A stretch of DNA of 64,000 nucleotides, from contig JAAYDA010000066.1 of NCBI GenBank assembly GCA_012729505.1, positions 22,732-86,731 on the forward strand, read 5' to 3'. The notes under the pieces were generated by a model, which saw only the letters and a list, made by a program, of their open reading frames with translations, had not been told where the DNA came from and searched no databases. This document shows positions 20,384-29,404 of the stretch, one piece after another (within the stretch, counting starts at the first letter, position 1; each line of letters begins with the position of its first letter). This DNA is from Syntrophomonadaceae bacterium. Its GTDB lineage: Bacteria > Bacillota > Syntrophomonadia > Syntrophomonadales > DTU052. Position numbers and translations under genes: made by a program.

Positions 20384-21451
20384 CTAATTCACCTGTTTAA
20401 GCTTTTCTGTTTGATCCTGAGTAATCAAACCATTGATTATTTCGTCCAGTTCTCCTTCCAATACCGAATCTAATTTGTGAAGAGTAAGTCCTATCCTATG
20501 ATCACTAACTCGTCCCTGGGGATAGTTATAAGTTCTTATCCTTTCACTGCGATCTCCGGACCCCACCATTCCCCGACGAGTATCTGCGATCTCAGCTTCC
20601 TTTTCAGCAGTAACAACCTCAAGCAAGCGTGCCCTCAACACACGCATGGCCTTATCCTTATTCTTATGCTGCGACTTCTCATCCTGACAAGTAACCACCA
20701 ATCCACTGGGAACATGTGTAATACGCACCGCAGACTGGGTAGTATTCACCGACTGACCTCCCGGGCCACTGGAGCAATACAAATCAACGCGCAGATCATT
20801 GGGATTGATTTCCAGTTCAACTTCTTCGGCCTCGGGCAGAACCGCCACCGTAGCTGCAGAAGTGTGAATCCGCCCCCCCGATTCGGTGACGGGAATTCTT
20901 TGAACCCGGTGAACCCCCGATTCATACTTAAGCTTGCTGTAAACGCCACGCCCTTCGATGACAAATATAACTTCTTTAAAGCCATTAAGGTCGGAATAAC
21001 TTACATCCATAATGTCGGTTTTCCAGCCCTGCTTTTCAGCATACCGACAATACATCCGAAAAAGAGCCGCCGCAAATAAGGCGGCCTCCTCCCCCCCGGT
21101 TCCGGCTCGGATCTCAATAATAACGTTCTTTTCATCATTGGGATCACGGGGCAGAAGCAGCATCTGCAGCAAATTCTCCAGCTCTGATTTTCTGTTCAGC
21201 AATTGTTTGATCTCATCCTCCGCCAAAGTCTGGAGTTCTTGGTCCAAGTCCTCCTTCAGCATTTCTTCGGCATCAGCAAGATCAGCCATAATCCGCTTAT
21301 ATTCACGATATGCATTTACAATATCGGTCAGATCAGATAAAGCCTTGGATAATTTATAATATTTATTTAGATCTCCCACCGTTTCCGGCCGGGAAAGAAG
21401 TTCAGATAATTCTTCATATCTTTCTTCCAGGCTGCTTAATTTATCAAGCAT
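20384..21451 (-). CDS. prfA: Peptide chain release factor 1
   Basis: The 355-residue protein has the catalytic GGQ motif in [17 protein letters not shown] and the RF1 N-terminal coiled-coil domain. It reads UAA and UAG stops and frees the finished peptide. It lies between the DUF1385 gene and prmC with gaps of two bases. Full length. Confidence 0.96.
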   Translation of the reverse strand: MLDKLSSLEERYEELSELLSRPETVGDLNKYYKLSKALSDLTDIVNAYREYKRIMADLADAEEMLKEDLDQELQTLAEDEIKQLLNRKSELENLLQMLLLPRDPNDEKNVIIEIRAGTGGEEAALFAAALFRMYCRYAEKQGWKTDIMDVSYSDLNGFKEVIFVIEGRGVYSKLKYESGVHRVQRIPVTESGGRIHTSAATVAVLPEAEEVELEINPNDLRVDLYCSSGPGGQSVNTTQSAVRITHVPSGLVVTCQDEKSQHKNKDKAMRVLRARLLEVVTAEKEAEIADTRRGMVGSGDRSERIRTYNYPQGRVSDHRIGLTLHKLDSVLEGELDEIINGLITQDQTEKLKQVN

Positions 21452-21453
21452 TA

Positions 21454-22341
21454 CTATCCCTCATAACTCAAAATACTTGGGGGTGGTTCCATTACTGCAG
21501 CCAGAGCTTGCAGGGCCACTTCAATCTGATCATCGTCCGGTTCACCCGTAGTCAGCTTTTGCAGCCATAGTCCCGGTGCCATCAACCACCTGGCCCAATC
21601 CCGGTCTGCAAAGCGGCTGGTCAGTTTTATAAATTCATAGCCTAAACCAGCTACAATCGGGAAGACCGCAACACGGGAGAAAACCCTCCACAACAAACTG
21701 CCTTCTCCCAGACAGGCAAAAACCAGAATCGAAATAACCATCACTATCAGCAAAAAACTTGTGCCGCATCGCGGATGGAGTATTGAATGTCCGCCGGTAT
21801 TCTCAACATTAAGAACAGCACCCGACTCAAAAGTGTTAATGACCTTGTGTTCAGCACCATGGTATTTGAAAACCCGCTGAATCTCATTCAGCCGGGAAAT
21901 ACCCCAAACATAGCCCAAAAAAACCAAAAAACGAACTATTCCTTCCACCACATTTTGAGCCATTACACCACCGATTAAACCTTTGGCAAAGTGAACAATT
22001 CCAGTGGGAAGAGCGACGAACAATACCAAGGCTAAAAGAATAGCCAAAACAGTTGTCCATATAAGATCAGTACTGGACAACTGTTCGTCTTCCTCTCCTG
22101 CCAGAACAGCAGAACGATTTAAGGTCTTAACCCCCAACATCAGTGAATCCACCAGAACTACCCCGCCACGAATCAGGGGCCAGCCCAGCACTTTGTACTT
22201 TTGTCGGGGAGAAGTGATCGCCTCTTTCTCAATGACGATTTCGCCCGTAGGCTTACGAACCGCCAGAGCAACTGCGTCAGGGCCCCTCATCATTACTCCC
22301 TCAATCACCGCTTGACCGCCATATTGAATGTTTTTCCCCAT
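21454..22341 (-). CDS. DUF1385 membrane protein (YqhQ family)
   Basis: The 295-residue protein begins [15 protein letters not shown], the family hallmark, and has about four to five membrane helices plus the [13 protein letters not shown] and [13 protein letters not shown] motifs. It is a metal-ligand-rich membrane protein of unknown enzymatic role, found in this rpmE-prfA context in many Clostridia. Full length. Confidence 0.88.
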   Translation of the reverse strand: MGKNIQYGGQAVIEGVMMRGPDAVALAVRKPTGEIVIEKEAITSPRQKYKVLGWPLIRGGVVLVDSLMLGVKTLNRSAVLAGEEDEQLSSTDLIWTTVLAILLALVLFVALPTGIVHFAKGLIGGVMAQNVVEGIVRFLVFLGYVWGISRLNEIQRVFKYHGAEHKVINTFESGAVLNVENTGGHSILHPRCGTSFLLIVMVISILVFACLGEGSLLWRVFSRVAVFPIVAGLGYEFIKLTSRFADRDWARWLMAPGLWLQKLTTGEPDDDQIEVALQALAAVMEPPPSILSYEG

Positions 22342-22354
22342 ATTATCTCCTAAG

Positions 22355-22380
22355 AAAAATAGCAGAGAATTCTCTGCTAC
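22355..22380 (-). terminator. Hairpin terminator after rpmE
   Basis: AGCAGAGAATTCTCTGCT is a perfect inverted repeat followed on the minus strand by ATTTTTC. It lies directly past the rpmE stop and before the DUF1385 gene, so it may act as a partial terminator within the operon. Confidence 0.7.
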
Positions 22381-22382
22381 TT

Positions 22383-22586
22383 CTATGTCAATCCGTACTT
22401 CTTCTTGAAAGTCTCTACTCTACCGCCCTTGTCGACTAGTCTGGATCGACTTCCTGTGTAAAAGGGATGACATTTGGAGCAGACTTCGACCTTAAGATTC
22501 TCTTTGGTGGACCCGGTCTCAAAACTGGCCCCACAGGCACAAGTTGCCGTAGCCCGATAATATTTAGGATGTATTTTTTCTTTCAC
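22383..22586 (-). CDS. rpmE: Ribosomal protein L31 (zinc-binding form)
   Basis: The 67-residue protein has CACG and CSKC, so four zinc ligands are present (the C+ form), and the typical [19 protein letters not shown]. It starts with GTG at 22586, preceded by AGAGGTG. It is normally next to rho in Firmicutes; here the van cluster separates them by about 9 kb. Confidence 0.95.
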   Translation of the reverse strand: MKEKIHPKYYRATATCACGASFETGSTKENLKVEVCSKCHPFYTGSRSRLVDKGGRVETFKKKYGLT

Positions 22587-22621
22587 GGTTTCACCTCTTT
22601 TTGCTTGTAGTCGCGAAGAAT

Positions 22622-22650
22622 ATTATATCAATTCACCAAATAAAAGACAA
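22622..22650 (-). promoter_or_regulatory. Sigma-A-type promoter of rpmE
   Basis: On the minus strand TTGTCT and a perfect TATAAT are separated by 17 bases, ending 35 bases ahead of the rpmE GTG. To its right, 22651-22805 holds no gene; a small GTCGG/CCGAC hairpin (22707-22725) is visible there. Confidence 0.7.
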
Positions 22651-22805
22651 GAATATGTTCCGGCGGGAACCAAGTCTTCCTAAAGAGATTTGTGTGAGTC
22701 GCTTGTGTCGGCGCGGAGCACCGACGTCCCTCTCATTCCGGGATTCACCCCAGGTCGGGAGCGAATTTACTGTTAAAATGAACGAAACAAGTGAAATGGC
22801 TAATA

Positions 22806-22848
22806 TTAAGATAAACTTAAGGTTTTGATAATGTTAAGCCAACAATAT
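22806..22848 (+). promoter_or_regulatory. Candidate VanR operator and promoter of vanRS
   Basis: TAAG, TAAG and TAAT occur at 22807, 22818 and 22829, exactly 11 bp apart, within TTAAGATAAACTTAAGG and TTTTGATAATG. A CAATAT block follows at 22843-22848. The same layout stands ahead of vanG, including the shared string TTAAGGTTTTG. An 11-bp direct-repeat spacing is what OmpR/PhoB-type regulators such as VanR bind. Confidence 0.65.
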
Positions 22849-22910
22849 CCTTTTCGATTCCTTGTTATGATTTTATGGGTTATTATGCAATTAGAGGAGC
22901 TGAACAGAAT

Positions 22911-23609
22911 ATGGCAGTGAATATTTTAGTGGTTGATGATGAACAGTCCATTGCGGATTTGATTGAAGTATATCTCCAAAGCGAAAATTTTAATGTGCTA
23001 AAGTTCTACAACGGACATGACACCTTACAGTGTCTTGAGCAACAAAGCATAGATTTAGCCATATTGGATGTTATGCTGCCTGACATAAACGGTTTTGCAA
23101 TTTGCCAACAGATTAGAGAAAAGCATAATTTCCCCGTAATTATGTTAACCGCCAAAGATGAAGAAATCGACAAAATTACCGGCCTTACCCTGGGCGCGGA
23201 TGATTACATCACCAAGCCCTTTCGGCCCCTGGAAATGGTGGCGCGAGTGAAGGCACAGCTGCGGAGGTTTACCAAATACAACCCGGCCGAACCTGTCTCA
23301 GAGGAGAACTCCATCGTATTTTCCGGTCTGGTATTAAATAAGGACCGGCATGAATGTATACTGAATGAGAAACCTCTTTATCTTACGCCCACAGAATTTT
23401 CAATTTTGTGGGTTCTGGCCTCCAGCCGGGGCCGTGTGGTCAGTTCGGAAGAATTGTATCATCGGGTATGGGGCGATAAGTATTTTACAGGCAACAACAA
23501 TACCGTCATGGTGCATATCCGGCATCTAAGGGAAAAGATGCAGGACAGCGCGGAGCACCCTAAGTATATTAAGACCGTATGGGGGGTCGGCTATAAGATT
23601 GAAGGATAA
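22911..23609 (+). CDS. vanR: VanR response regulator, OmpR family
   Basis: I start at the ATG at 22911 (232 residues), where MAVNILVVDDEQSIADLI begins; an upstream ATG at 22875 adds 12 residues not typical of the family. The receiver domain has the acidic pair, the phospho-Asp in LAILDVMLPDING and the lysine in DDYITKPF. The C-terminal winged helix (about residues 130-230) ends YIKTVWGVGYKIEG. It would activate the van genes when phosphorylated by VanS. It opens the plus-strand cluster and overlaps vanS by 11 bases. Confidence 0.9.
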   Translation: MAVNILVVDDEQSIADLIEVYLQSENFNVLKFYNGHDTLQCLEQQSIDLAILDVMLPDINGFAICQQIREKHNFPVIMLTAKDEEIDKITGLTLGADDYITKPFRPLEMVARVKAQLRRFTKYNPAEPVSEENSIVFSGLVLNKDRHECILNEKPLYLTPTEFSILWVLASSRGRVVSSEELYHRVWGDKYFTGNNNTVMVHIRHLREKMQDSAEHPKYIKTVWGVGYKIEG

Positions 23610-24717
23610 GCGGTTCCGTTCCGAATTCATGAAAAAGACCATCTTCCGCTGCGCCAGAACGGAAATCCTGGCCTCGGCACTGTATGCGTTTCTCCTGGTT
23701 GCCCTTTACTTTATAGGTTACAACGTAAGCTGGCAGCCCTCGCCCTTATACTATTTTATAAAGGTTCTCCTGGATTATGCCACCCTCTTGATACCCCTGG
23801 GCTGGTTGGTCATGGTATTGACCATCATCTATATCTATTGGAGGAGGACGGTGGGTTATATCGAAGATATTGCCGCGGCCAGCATGGCTCTGATGCTTCC
23901 TGATGATGAGCCCATTAAGCTGCCGGAGGAACTGCGGGAAATTGAGGACAGCATGAACCAGATCAAGCGGACCGCCCTCAAAAATGAGCGGGACGCAAGA
24001 GAAGCGGAGCAGCGTAAAAACGATCTGGTCATAAATCTGGCCCATGATATCCGGACGCCTTTATCGTCCGTGATCGGATATCTGAGCCTTTTGGACGAAG
24101 CGCCGGATATGCCGGCAGAACAGCGAGCTAAATACACCGGCATTACTCTGGAAAAGGCCTATCGCCTGGAGCAGTTGATCAATGAATTTTTTGAAATCAC
24201 CCGATTCAATTTAAGCTCCATAGTGTTGAACAAGGGAAAAATCAATCTGTCCTTTATGCTGCGGCAAATGGCGGATGAATTCTATCCGATGCTGTCGCCG
24301 CAAAACAAGCGGGCGATTGTCCAGGTACCGGACGACCTGGTTTTATGGGGGGACGCGGATAAGCTCTCCCGAGTTTTTAATAATATTCTGAAAAACGCCC
24401 TCGCTTATAGCTACAGTGATAGCTCCATTGCCATTACCGCCTGGGTACAAGCGGAAGGGACAGTAATTCAGTTTACGAATAGCGGTGACCCTATTCCACC
24501 CCAGCAGCTGGAAACGATTTTTGATAGGTTCTTCCGGCTCGACGCCGCTCGTTCCTCTCAAACAGGAGGCGCGGGACTGGGTCTTGCCATCGCCAAAGAG
24601 ATTGTCACCGCCCACGGCGGTACGATTACAGCCCAAAGCGGCCAGAGTAAAACAACATTTACCGTCTTTCTCCCCACGGAAGATCCGGCATCTGATCAAA
24701 ACCAGCGGCAATCTTAA
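23599..24717 (+). CDS. vanS: VanS sensor histidine kinase
   Basis: The 372-residue protein starts at a TTG inside the vanR end (an ATG at 23629 is the alternative). It has two membrane helices (about residues 20-45 and 55-80) with a short outside loop, a HAMP-like linker, the H-box INLAHDIRTPLSSVIGYL, the N-box FNNILKNALAYS and the G-box TGGAGLGLAIAKEI. It would sense a glycopeptide or its effect on the wall and phosphorylate VanR. The short outer loop resembles VanB/VanG-type sensors less than large-sensor types; the ligand is not readable. Confidence 0.88.
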   Translation: MKDKRFRSEFMKKTIFRCARTEILASALYAFLLVALYFIGYNVSWQPSPLYYFIKVLLDYATLLIPLGWLVMVLTIIYIYWRRTVGYIEDIAAASMALMLPDDEPIKLPEELREIEDSMNQIKRTALKNERDAREAEQRKNDLVINLAHDIRTPLSSVIGYLSLLDEAPDMPAEQRAKYTGITLEKAYRLEQLINEFFEITRFNLSSIVLNKGKINLSFMLRQMADEFYPMLSPQNKRAIVQVPDDLVLWGDADKLSRVFNNILKNALAYSYSDSSIAITAWVQAEGTVIQFTNSGDPIPPQQLETIFDRFFRLDAARSSQTGGAGLGLAIAKEIVTAHGGTITAQSGQSKTTFTVFLPTEDPASDQNQRQS

Positions 24718-24733
24718 AAAAACAAGGTCTCCA

Positions 24734-24774
24734 TAAGGCTTTATTAAGGTTTTGCTAAGCCCGAATTCCAATAT
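24734..24774 (+). promoter_or_regulatory. Candidate VanR operator and promoter of vanG-XY-T
   Basis: TAAG occurs at 24734, 24745 and 24756, again exactly 11 bp apart, and TTAAGGTTTTG is identical to the site ahead of vanR. CAATAT follows at 24769-24774, at nearly the same distance as in the vanR site. It supports separate VanR-driven control of the resistance genes. Confidence 0.65.
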
Positions 24775-24775
24775 G

Positions 24776-24824
24776 GCCTGTCCGCCTTCGGTAAGATGAA
24801 ATTACCGAGCCGGGCAGGCTTTTT
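24776..24824 (+). terminator. Terminator or attenuator between vanS and vanG
   Basis: GCCTGTCCG pairs with CGGGCAGGC (one G-T pair) and TTCGGTAA with TTACCGA around a GATGAAA loop; TTTTT follows. It would end vanRS transcripts, and transcripts starting from the promoter just ahead would carry most of the hairpin in their leader. Confidence 0.75.
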
Positions 24825-24846
24825 GCATTCCAAAGGAGGGCGTAAA

Positions 24847-25920
24847 TTGAGCAGACAAGGGATTGACCTTATGAAGCAAAAAACAGTAGCCGTTTTGTTT
24901 GGCGGCCATTCCACCGAATACGAGGTATCCTTACAATCGGCTTGTTCGGTAATAGAAAACCTCAACCCCGAAAAATACAATGTCGTTCTGGTGGGCATTA
25001 CCCGTCAGGGGGAATGGATGAAATACAGCGGCGGAACAGAGCGGATTCAAAACGACACCTGGAGGGAGCATGATTCCTGCGTGCCGGCCGTCATTTCCCC
25101 GGATCGCAAGACCCACGGCATCCTGGCGCTGGAGGGCGGCACGGTGACGGTAATTCCTATTGATGCAGCGTTTCCCGTTCTGCACGGAAAAAACGGCGAA
25201 GACGGCACGGTACAGGGCCTGCTGGCCCTGGCAGGCATCCCCTGCGTCGGCTGTGGAACCCTCAGTTCGGCCTTGTGCATGGACAAAGACATGGCCCATC
25301 GGCTGGTACGCCTGGCAGGGATAAAAACTCCTGACTCCATAGCCCTTTATGCTCCAATCTCAGATGTGGAGCCGGCAGAACAGGCAGCGCATCTGCAGTA
25401 TCCTTTATTCGTTAAACCGGCCAATGCCGGATCGTCCTTCGGCATCACCAGGGTTTCCGAGGCGGGCGATTTAACAGATGCGGTCCGAATGGCTTTTCAG
25501 CATGACCGCAAAGTGATCATTGAGGAAGCCGTGGCCGGTTTTGAAGTCGGATGCGCCGTCCTCGGCAATGAAACCCTCACCATTGGCGAAATCGATGAAA
25601 TCGAATTATCCCAGGGCTTCTTTGACTATACGGAAAAATATACGCTGCAAACCTCCCGGATCCATCTGCCCGCCCGCATCGACCCGGATACGGCCAATCA
25701 TATCAAGCAAATGGCGGCGACCGTTTATCGGACGTTAAACTGCACGGGCTTGGCGCGGGTGGATCTGTTTCTGACCCCCGAAAATGAAATCGTCTTTAAC
25801 GAAGTGAATACCATTCCCGGATTTACCGCCCACAGCCGCTACCCCAATATGCTGAAAGGCATCGGGATGACCTTTGCCCAGATTATAGATGAATTGATAA
25901 GGCTGGCGATGCATTCATGA
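24847..25920 (+). CDS. vanG: D-alanine-D-serine ligase, VanG type
   Basis: I start at the TTG at 24847 because AAAGGAGGG lies 6 bases ahead; the ATG at 24871, where MKQKTVAVLFGGHSTEYE begins, is the alternative. An in-frame ATG at 24796 lies inside the terminator hairpin and is unlikely. The ATP-grasp protein shows YEVSLQSACSVIENL, LHGKNGEDGT, LSSALCMDKD, FDYTEKYTL and FNEVNTIPGFT, close to what I recall of enterococcal VanG. The EKYT segment lies in the omega loop that sets the second-substrate choice. It joins D-Ala to D-Ser for vancomycin-resistant wall precursors. vanXY follows with a 4-base overlap. Confidence 0.9.
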   Translation: MSRQGIDLMKQKTVAVLFGGHSTEYEVSLQSACSVIENLNPEKYNVVLVGITRQGEWMKYSGGTERIQNDTWREHDSCVPAVISPDRKTHGILALEGGTVTVIPIDAAFPVLHGKNGEDGTVQGLLALAGIPCVGCGTLSSALCMDKDMAHRLVRLAGIKTPDSIALYAPISDVEPAEQAAHLQYPLFVKPANAGSSFGITRVSEAGDLTDAVRMAFQHDRKVIIEEAVAGFEVGCAVLGNETLTIGEIDEIELSQGFFDYTEKYTLQTSRIHLPARIDPDTANHIKQMAATVYRTLNCTGLARVDLFLTPENEIVFNEVNTIPGFTAHSRYPNMLKGIGMTFAQIIDELIRLAMHS

Positions 25921-26681
25921 GAACACTTCGATTGTGCGGGGCGGACGTTGCCAAAGGCAATTTGATTCTCGTCAACTCATGCTATCCCCTTAAGGTCGAT
26001 ATGCCCAGGGATCACCTCGTGTCCGTGGGGCCCCATGCCTCTCCTATTCTTTTGGAAAGGCAAGCCGCGAAAATGCTGGCGGAAGTCACGGTCATTTTAG
26101 GCTGTGGCCATCAAATTCTGCCGGTCAGCGGCTACCGGACCACGAGGGAGCAGCAGACCATCTATGCGGATTCCCGGCGTGAACATGGGGAGGATTTCGC
26201 CCAAAAATATGTGGCCCTTCCGGGATGCAGCGAACATCAAACGGGCCTGGCAGTTGATCTGGCCGAGAACCGGAATGAGATTGATTTTATCCGGCCTGGT
26301 TTCCCTTACACCGGCATCTGCGGGCATTTTCGACAGTTCTCTATTCAATACGGATTTATCGAACGCTATCCGGCCGGGCGTGAGCAGATTACCCGCATTG
26401 CCCATGAACCGTGGCATTTCCGTTATGTAGGTTATCCTCATTCAGAAATGATGCAGGAAAGAGCGTTGACTCTGGAAGAATACACGGACTATCTCAAACA
26501 ATTTCCCTACCGGGACATTCACCTGTTTTTCAAGAGCAATCGGCGTGATTTTGAGATTTTCTATGTTCCGGTTCAGCCTGATAAGGAAGTGGCTATAGAT
26601 ATTCCCGTGGGAATCCCTTATCAGATTTCCGGCAACAACCAGGACGGTGTTGTGGTGACACTTTGGAGGGATCGGCCATGA
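25917..26681 (+). CDS. vanXY: D,D-dipeptidase/D,D-carboxypeptidase VanXY
   Basis: The 254-residue protein has the VanY/VanX zinc site: SGYRTTREQQ (R74), CSEHQTGLAVDL with ligands H107 and D114, and HEPWHFRYVG with E164 and H167. Such enzymes remove D-Ala-D-Ala dipeptides and trim the terminal D-Ala from existing precursors. It has no signal peptide, as expected for the cytoplasmic VanXY type. Its start overlaps the vanG stop (ATGA) and its stop overlaps the vanT start (ATGA), so translation is coupled. Confidence 0.9.
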   Translation: MRTLRLCGADVAKGNLILVNSCYPLKVDMPRDHLVSVGPHASPILLERQAAKMLAEVTVILGCGHQILPVSGYRTTREQQTIYADSRREHGEDFAQKYVALPGCSEHQTGLAVDLAENRNEIDFIRPGFPYTGICGHFRQFSIQYGFIERYPAGREQITRIAHEPWHFRYVGYPHSEMMQERALTLEEYTDYLKQFPYRDIHLFFKSNRRDFEIFYVPVQPDKEVAIDIPVGIPYQISGNNQDGVVVTLWRDRP

Positions 26682-28840
26682 CAAACCTTTCGAAAAAAGA
26701 ATACGCCGGCATTAATTATTTCAGGCTAATTGCGGCTTTTCTGGTCGTTGCGATTCATACCTCTCCTTTGACCGAGCTTAGCGGGACCGCCGATTTTGCG
26801 TTAACCAGAATTTTTGGCCGGGTTGCGGTTCCCTTCTTCTTTATGGCTTCGGGGTTTTTCTTATTTTCGAAAACCGAGGCAGGCAAGCTGCCTCCTGGTA
26901 AATTGGCGGTATTTTTGAAAAAAACTACTGTTCTCTATGCCATTGCCATCCTGCTCTATCTGCCACTGAATATCTATGCGGGAAAAACAGAAGAATGGCG
27001 TTACTTCCCAAATCTCCTGAAGGACATTGTTTTTGACGGTACGGTTTATCATCTGTGGTATCTTCCGGCCGCCATCTTCGGTGCTTGCATTGTCTGGCTT
27101 CTTCTCAAAAAGCTGAAACCAGGACCAGCATTTATCATCAGCCTGCTTCTGTATGTCATCGGTCTATGCGGTGACAGCTATTACGGTATTGCTGAACAAA
27201 TTCCGTTTCTGAAGGCTTTTTATCAGAATTTGTTTTTGTTTTCCGACTACACCCGTAACGGCCTGTTCTTCGCCCCGGTTTTCTTCATGCTGGGTGCGCT
27301 GCTGGCAGGACCGATAAAGAGGATACCGCTGAAAACCTGTTTAATAGGACTTATGCTTTCCTTTGCGCTCATGCTGGCGGAAGGACTGTTGCTGCACGGC
27401 TTCAACCTCCAAAGGCACGACAGCATGTATTTGATGCTTTTGCCCTGCATGTTTTTCCTGTTTCAAAGCCTGTTTTTTTGGCAAGGAAAAAACCTGAACG
27501 ATCTCCGTAATCTGTCCCTGATCATCTATCTGATTCATCCGGCGGTAATCGTAGTCGTCCGTGGTCTTGCCAAAGCGGCAGGGCTGCAAGGACTGCTGGT
27601 CCATAACAGCCTCCTTCATTTTCTGACCGTTGCTTCAGGCTCCCTGGCCGCCGCCATCGTATTAGTCATGCTTCTTAATGCGAGACGCGCTCCTAATGCC
27701 GCCGATTCTGGCAGGCGGCAAAAGGACCGGGCCTGGGCCGAGATCAATCTATCAAACCTCCAACATAACGTACAGGTCCTGAAGGAGGCCCTTCCTGCCG
27801 GATGTGAGATTATGGCGGTAGTAAAAGCAAACGCCTATGGGCATGGCGCCGCCCAAATATCCAATTGTTTGAATCACATCGGAATTGACACCTTTGCGGT
27901 TGCCACCATCGATGAAGGCATCCATTTGCGCAGACAAGGGATTAAAGGGGAAATCCTTATCTTAGGCTACACACCTGCAGCAAGAATCTCCGGGCTTTAT
28001 CGCTACCGCTTATCACAGACTATAGCGGATGCGGAACATGCGAGGGAATTAAACGGTTTTGGCAAGCCGATAAAGGTCCATGTTAAAGTGGATACCGGGA
28101 TGAACAGACTGGGGGAAAGCTATCAGCATACTTCTGAAATCGCATCTATATTTGACTGTAATAATCTCAATGTTACGGGTATTTTTACCCACCTTTGCGT
28201 TTCAGACAAGCTGGAAGAATCTGATGCCGCATTTACTGATCAACAAATCCGGTGCTTCTATGAGCTTTTGGATGAGTTAAAGGCGCGGCAAATCAATATT
28301 CCTGACATACACATCCAGAGCAGCTACGGAATTTTGAATTATCCCCGCCTGCAATGCGAGTATGCCCGAATCGGGATTGCGCTCTACGGTGTTTTAAGCA
28401 CACTTGATACAAATACTAAATGCTCATTGGCTTTACGGCCTGTTTTGGCTTTAAAATCCAAAGTCGCTCTTGTCCGGACGATTGCCCCGGGAGAGAGTGT
28501 AGGCTACGGGCGAAGCTTTATTACACCGAAGGAAATGCAAATTGCCGTTATTTCCATTGGATATGCAGATGGTTTTCCCCGCAGTCTTTCCACAAAAGGC
28601 CATGTTTTAATCAGGGGATGTCGAGCCCCGATTATTGGCCGGATTTGCATGGATCAGCTTATGGCCGATGTCACCAAGATTCCCGACGTTCAGAGAGGTG
28701 ATGTTGTCACTTTAATTGGTAAGGACGGCTCAGAAGAAATAACCGCGGAACAGGTCGCGGCTAAGGAAGGAACAATCACTAACGAGCTGCTTAGCAGATT
28801 AAATGACTCTCGCTTGCAAAGGATCTTTTCTAACTTCTAA
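26678..28840 (+). CDS. vanT: Membrane-bound serine racemase VanT
   Basis: The protein (721 residues from the ATG at 26678, preceded by GGAGGG) is a fusion. Residues 1-340 form a membrane domain of about ten helices of the acyltransferase-3 type (NYFRLIAAFLVVAIHTSP). From about residue 350 follows an alanine-racemase-like PLP domain with the lysine in VVKANAYGHGA and the catalytic tyrosine in SIGYADGFPR, both intact. It makes D-Ser from L-Ser for VanG and may import L-Ser. It ends the cluster; a weak GCCTTCC/GGGAAGC hairpin follows with no T run. Confidence 0.9.
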   Translation: MTNLSKKEYAGINYFRLIAAFLVVAIHTSPLTELSGTADFALTRIFGRVAVPFFFMASGFFLFSKTEAGKLPPGKLAVFLKKTTVLYAIAILLYLPLNIYAGKTEEWRYFPNLLKDIVFDGTVYHLWYLPAAIFGACIVWLLLKKLKPGPAFIISLLLYVIGLCGDSYYGIAEQIPFLKAFYQNLFLFSDYTRNGLFFAPVFFMLGALLAGPIKRIPLKTCLIGLMLSFALMLAEGLLLHGFNLQRHDSMYLMLLPCMFFLFQSLFFWQGKNLNDLRNLSLIIYLIHPAVIVVVRGLAKAAGLQGLLVHNSLLHFLTVASGSLAAAIVLVMLLNARRAPNAADSGRRQKDRAWAEINLSNLQHNVQVLKEALPAGCEIMAVVKANAYGHGAAQISNCLNHIGIDTFAVATIDEGIHLRRQGIKGEILILGYTPAARISGLYRYRLSQTIADAEHARELNGFGKPIKVHVKVDTGMNRLGESYQHTSEIASIFDCNNLNVTGIFTHLCVSDKLEESDAAFTDQQIRCFYELLDELKARQINIPDIHIQSSYGILNYPRLQCEYARIGIALYGVLSTLDTNTKCSLALRPVLALKSKVALVRTIAPGESVGYGRSFITPKEMQIAVISIGYADGFPRSLSTKGHVLIRGCRAPIIGRICMDQLMADVTKIPDVQRGDVVTLIGKDGSEEITAEQVAAKEGTITNELLSRLNDSRLQRIFSNF

Positions 28841-28908
28841 AGCCTTCCTGGCCGGGAAGCATTACACCTGCCATCTCCCGCCCAGAAAGCAAACGGATTT
28901 TTCATCAG

Positions 28909-29160
28909 CTAAATTATGCTACACAAATTATTCTTTTTTAAAGTTATATACTCGTCTCTTGCATAAATTGCGAAAATTATACAAAGAACCAAAGGCAATC
29001 CTATATCAGATATTGGACCGACTACCTTACCAAACATTTGACTGCCTAATGATACATATTCTGGCGAATTCCCCGGTATAATCCTCCAGATTTCAATAAG
29101 TGCCTCAGCAGCACCTAATACAGAGGCGAATAAATACAAAATAAAATCTCTCTTCTTCAT
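28909..29160 (-). CDS. Small hypothetical membrane protein beside the van cluster
   Basis: An 83-residue protein with two membrane helices (about residues 6-24 and 52-70), on the minus strand facing vanT. GAGGGGGT precedes the ATG by 8 bases, which supports it as a real gene. The surrounding DNA (28.86-29.4 kb) is much more AT-rich than the van genes. No family recognised. The 29161-29404 stretch to its right holds no gene I can support. Confidence 0.55.
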   Translation of the reverse strand: MKKRDFILYLFASVLGAAEALIEIWRIIPGNSPEYVSLGSQMFGKVVGPISDIGLPLVLCIIFAIYARDEYITLKKNNLCSII

Positions 29161-29404
29161 TGCCCATTACCCCCTCAGAAATAGTTTTGATATAGTGTCA
29201 TTTTATTAATATCAGCAATTAGTTGAGCTAGTTGAACTATACATTTTTTAATTATTTTACCATAAATGATGGCTCGAAAGGTACCTGCTATGTCGCATAA
29301 CATTGATCAGCTTATTAAACTTGTTGGCCCAGCTTCTTTGCTGTTTCGGTATCACATCACCCGGAAATGCGAACTAGACGCAGCTTAAATGAGATAAATC
29401 CATG

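Noticed and set aside
22651..22805. Riboswitch or T-box ahead of vanR
   Set aside because: Only a short GTCGG/CCGAC hairpin is visible; no known riboswitch core or T-box sequence.
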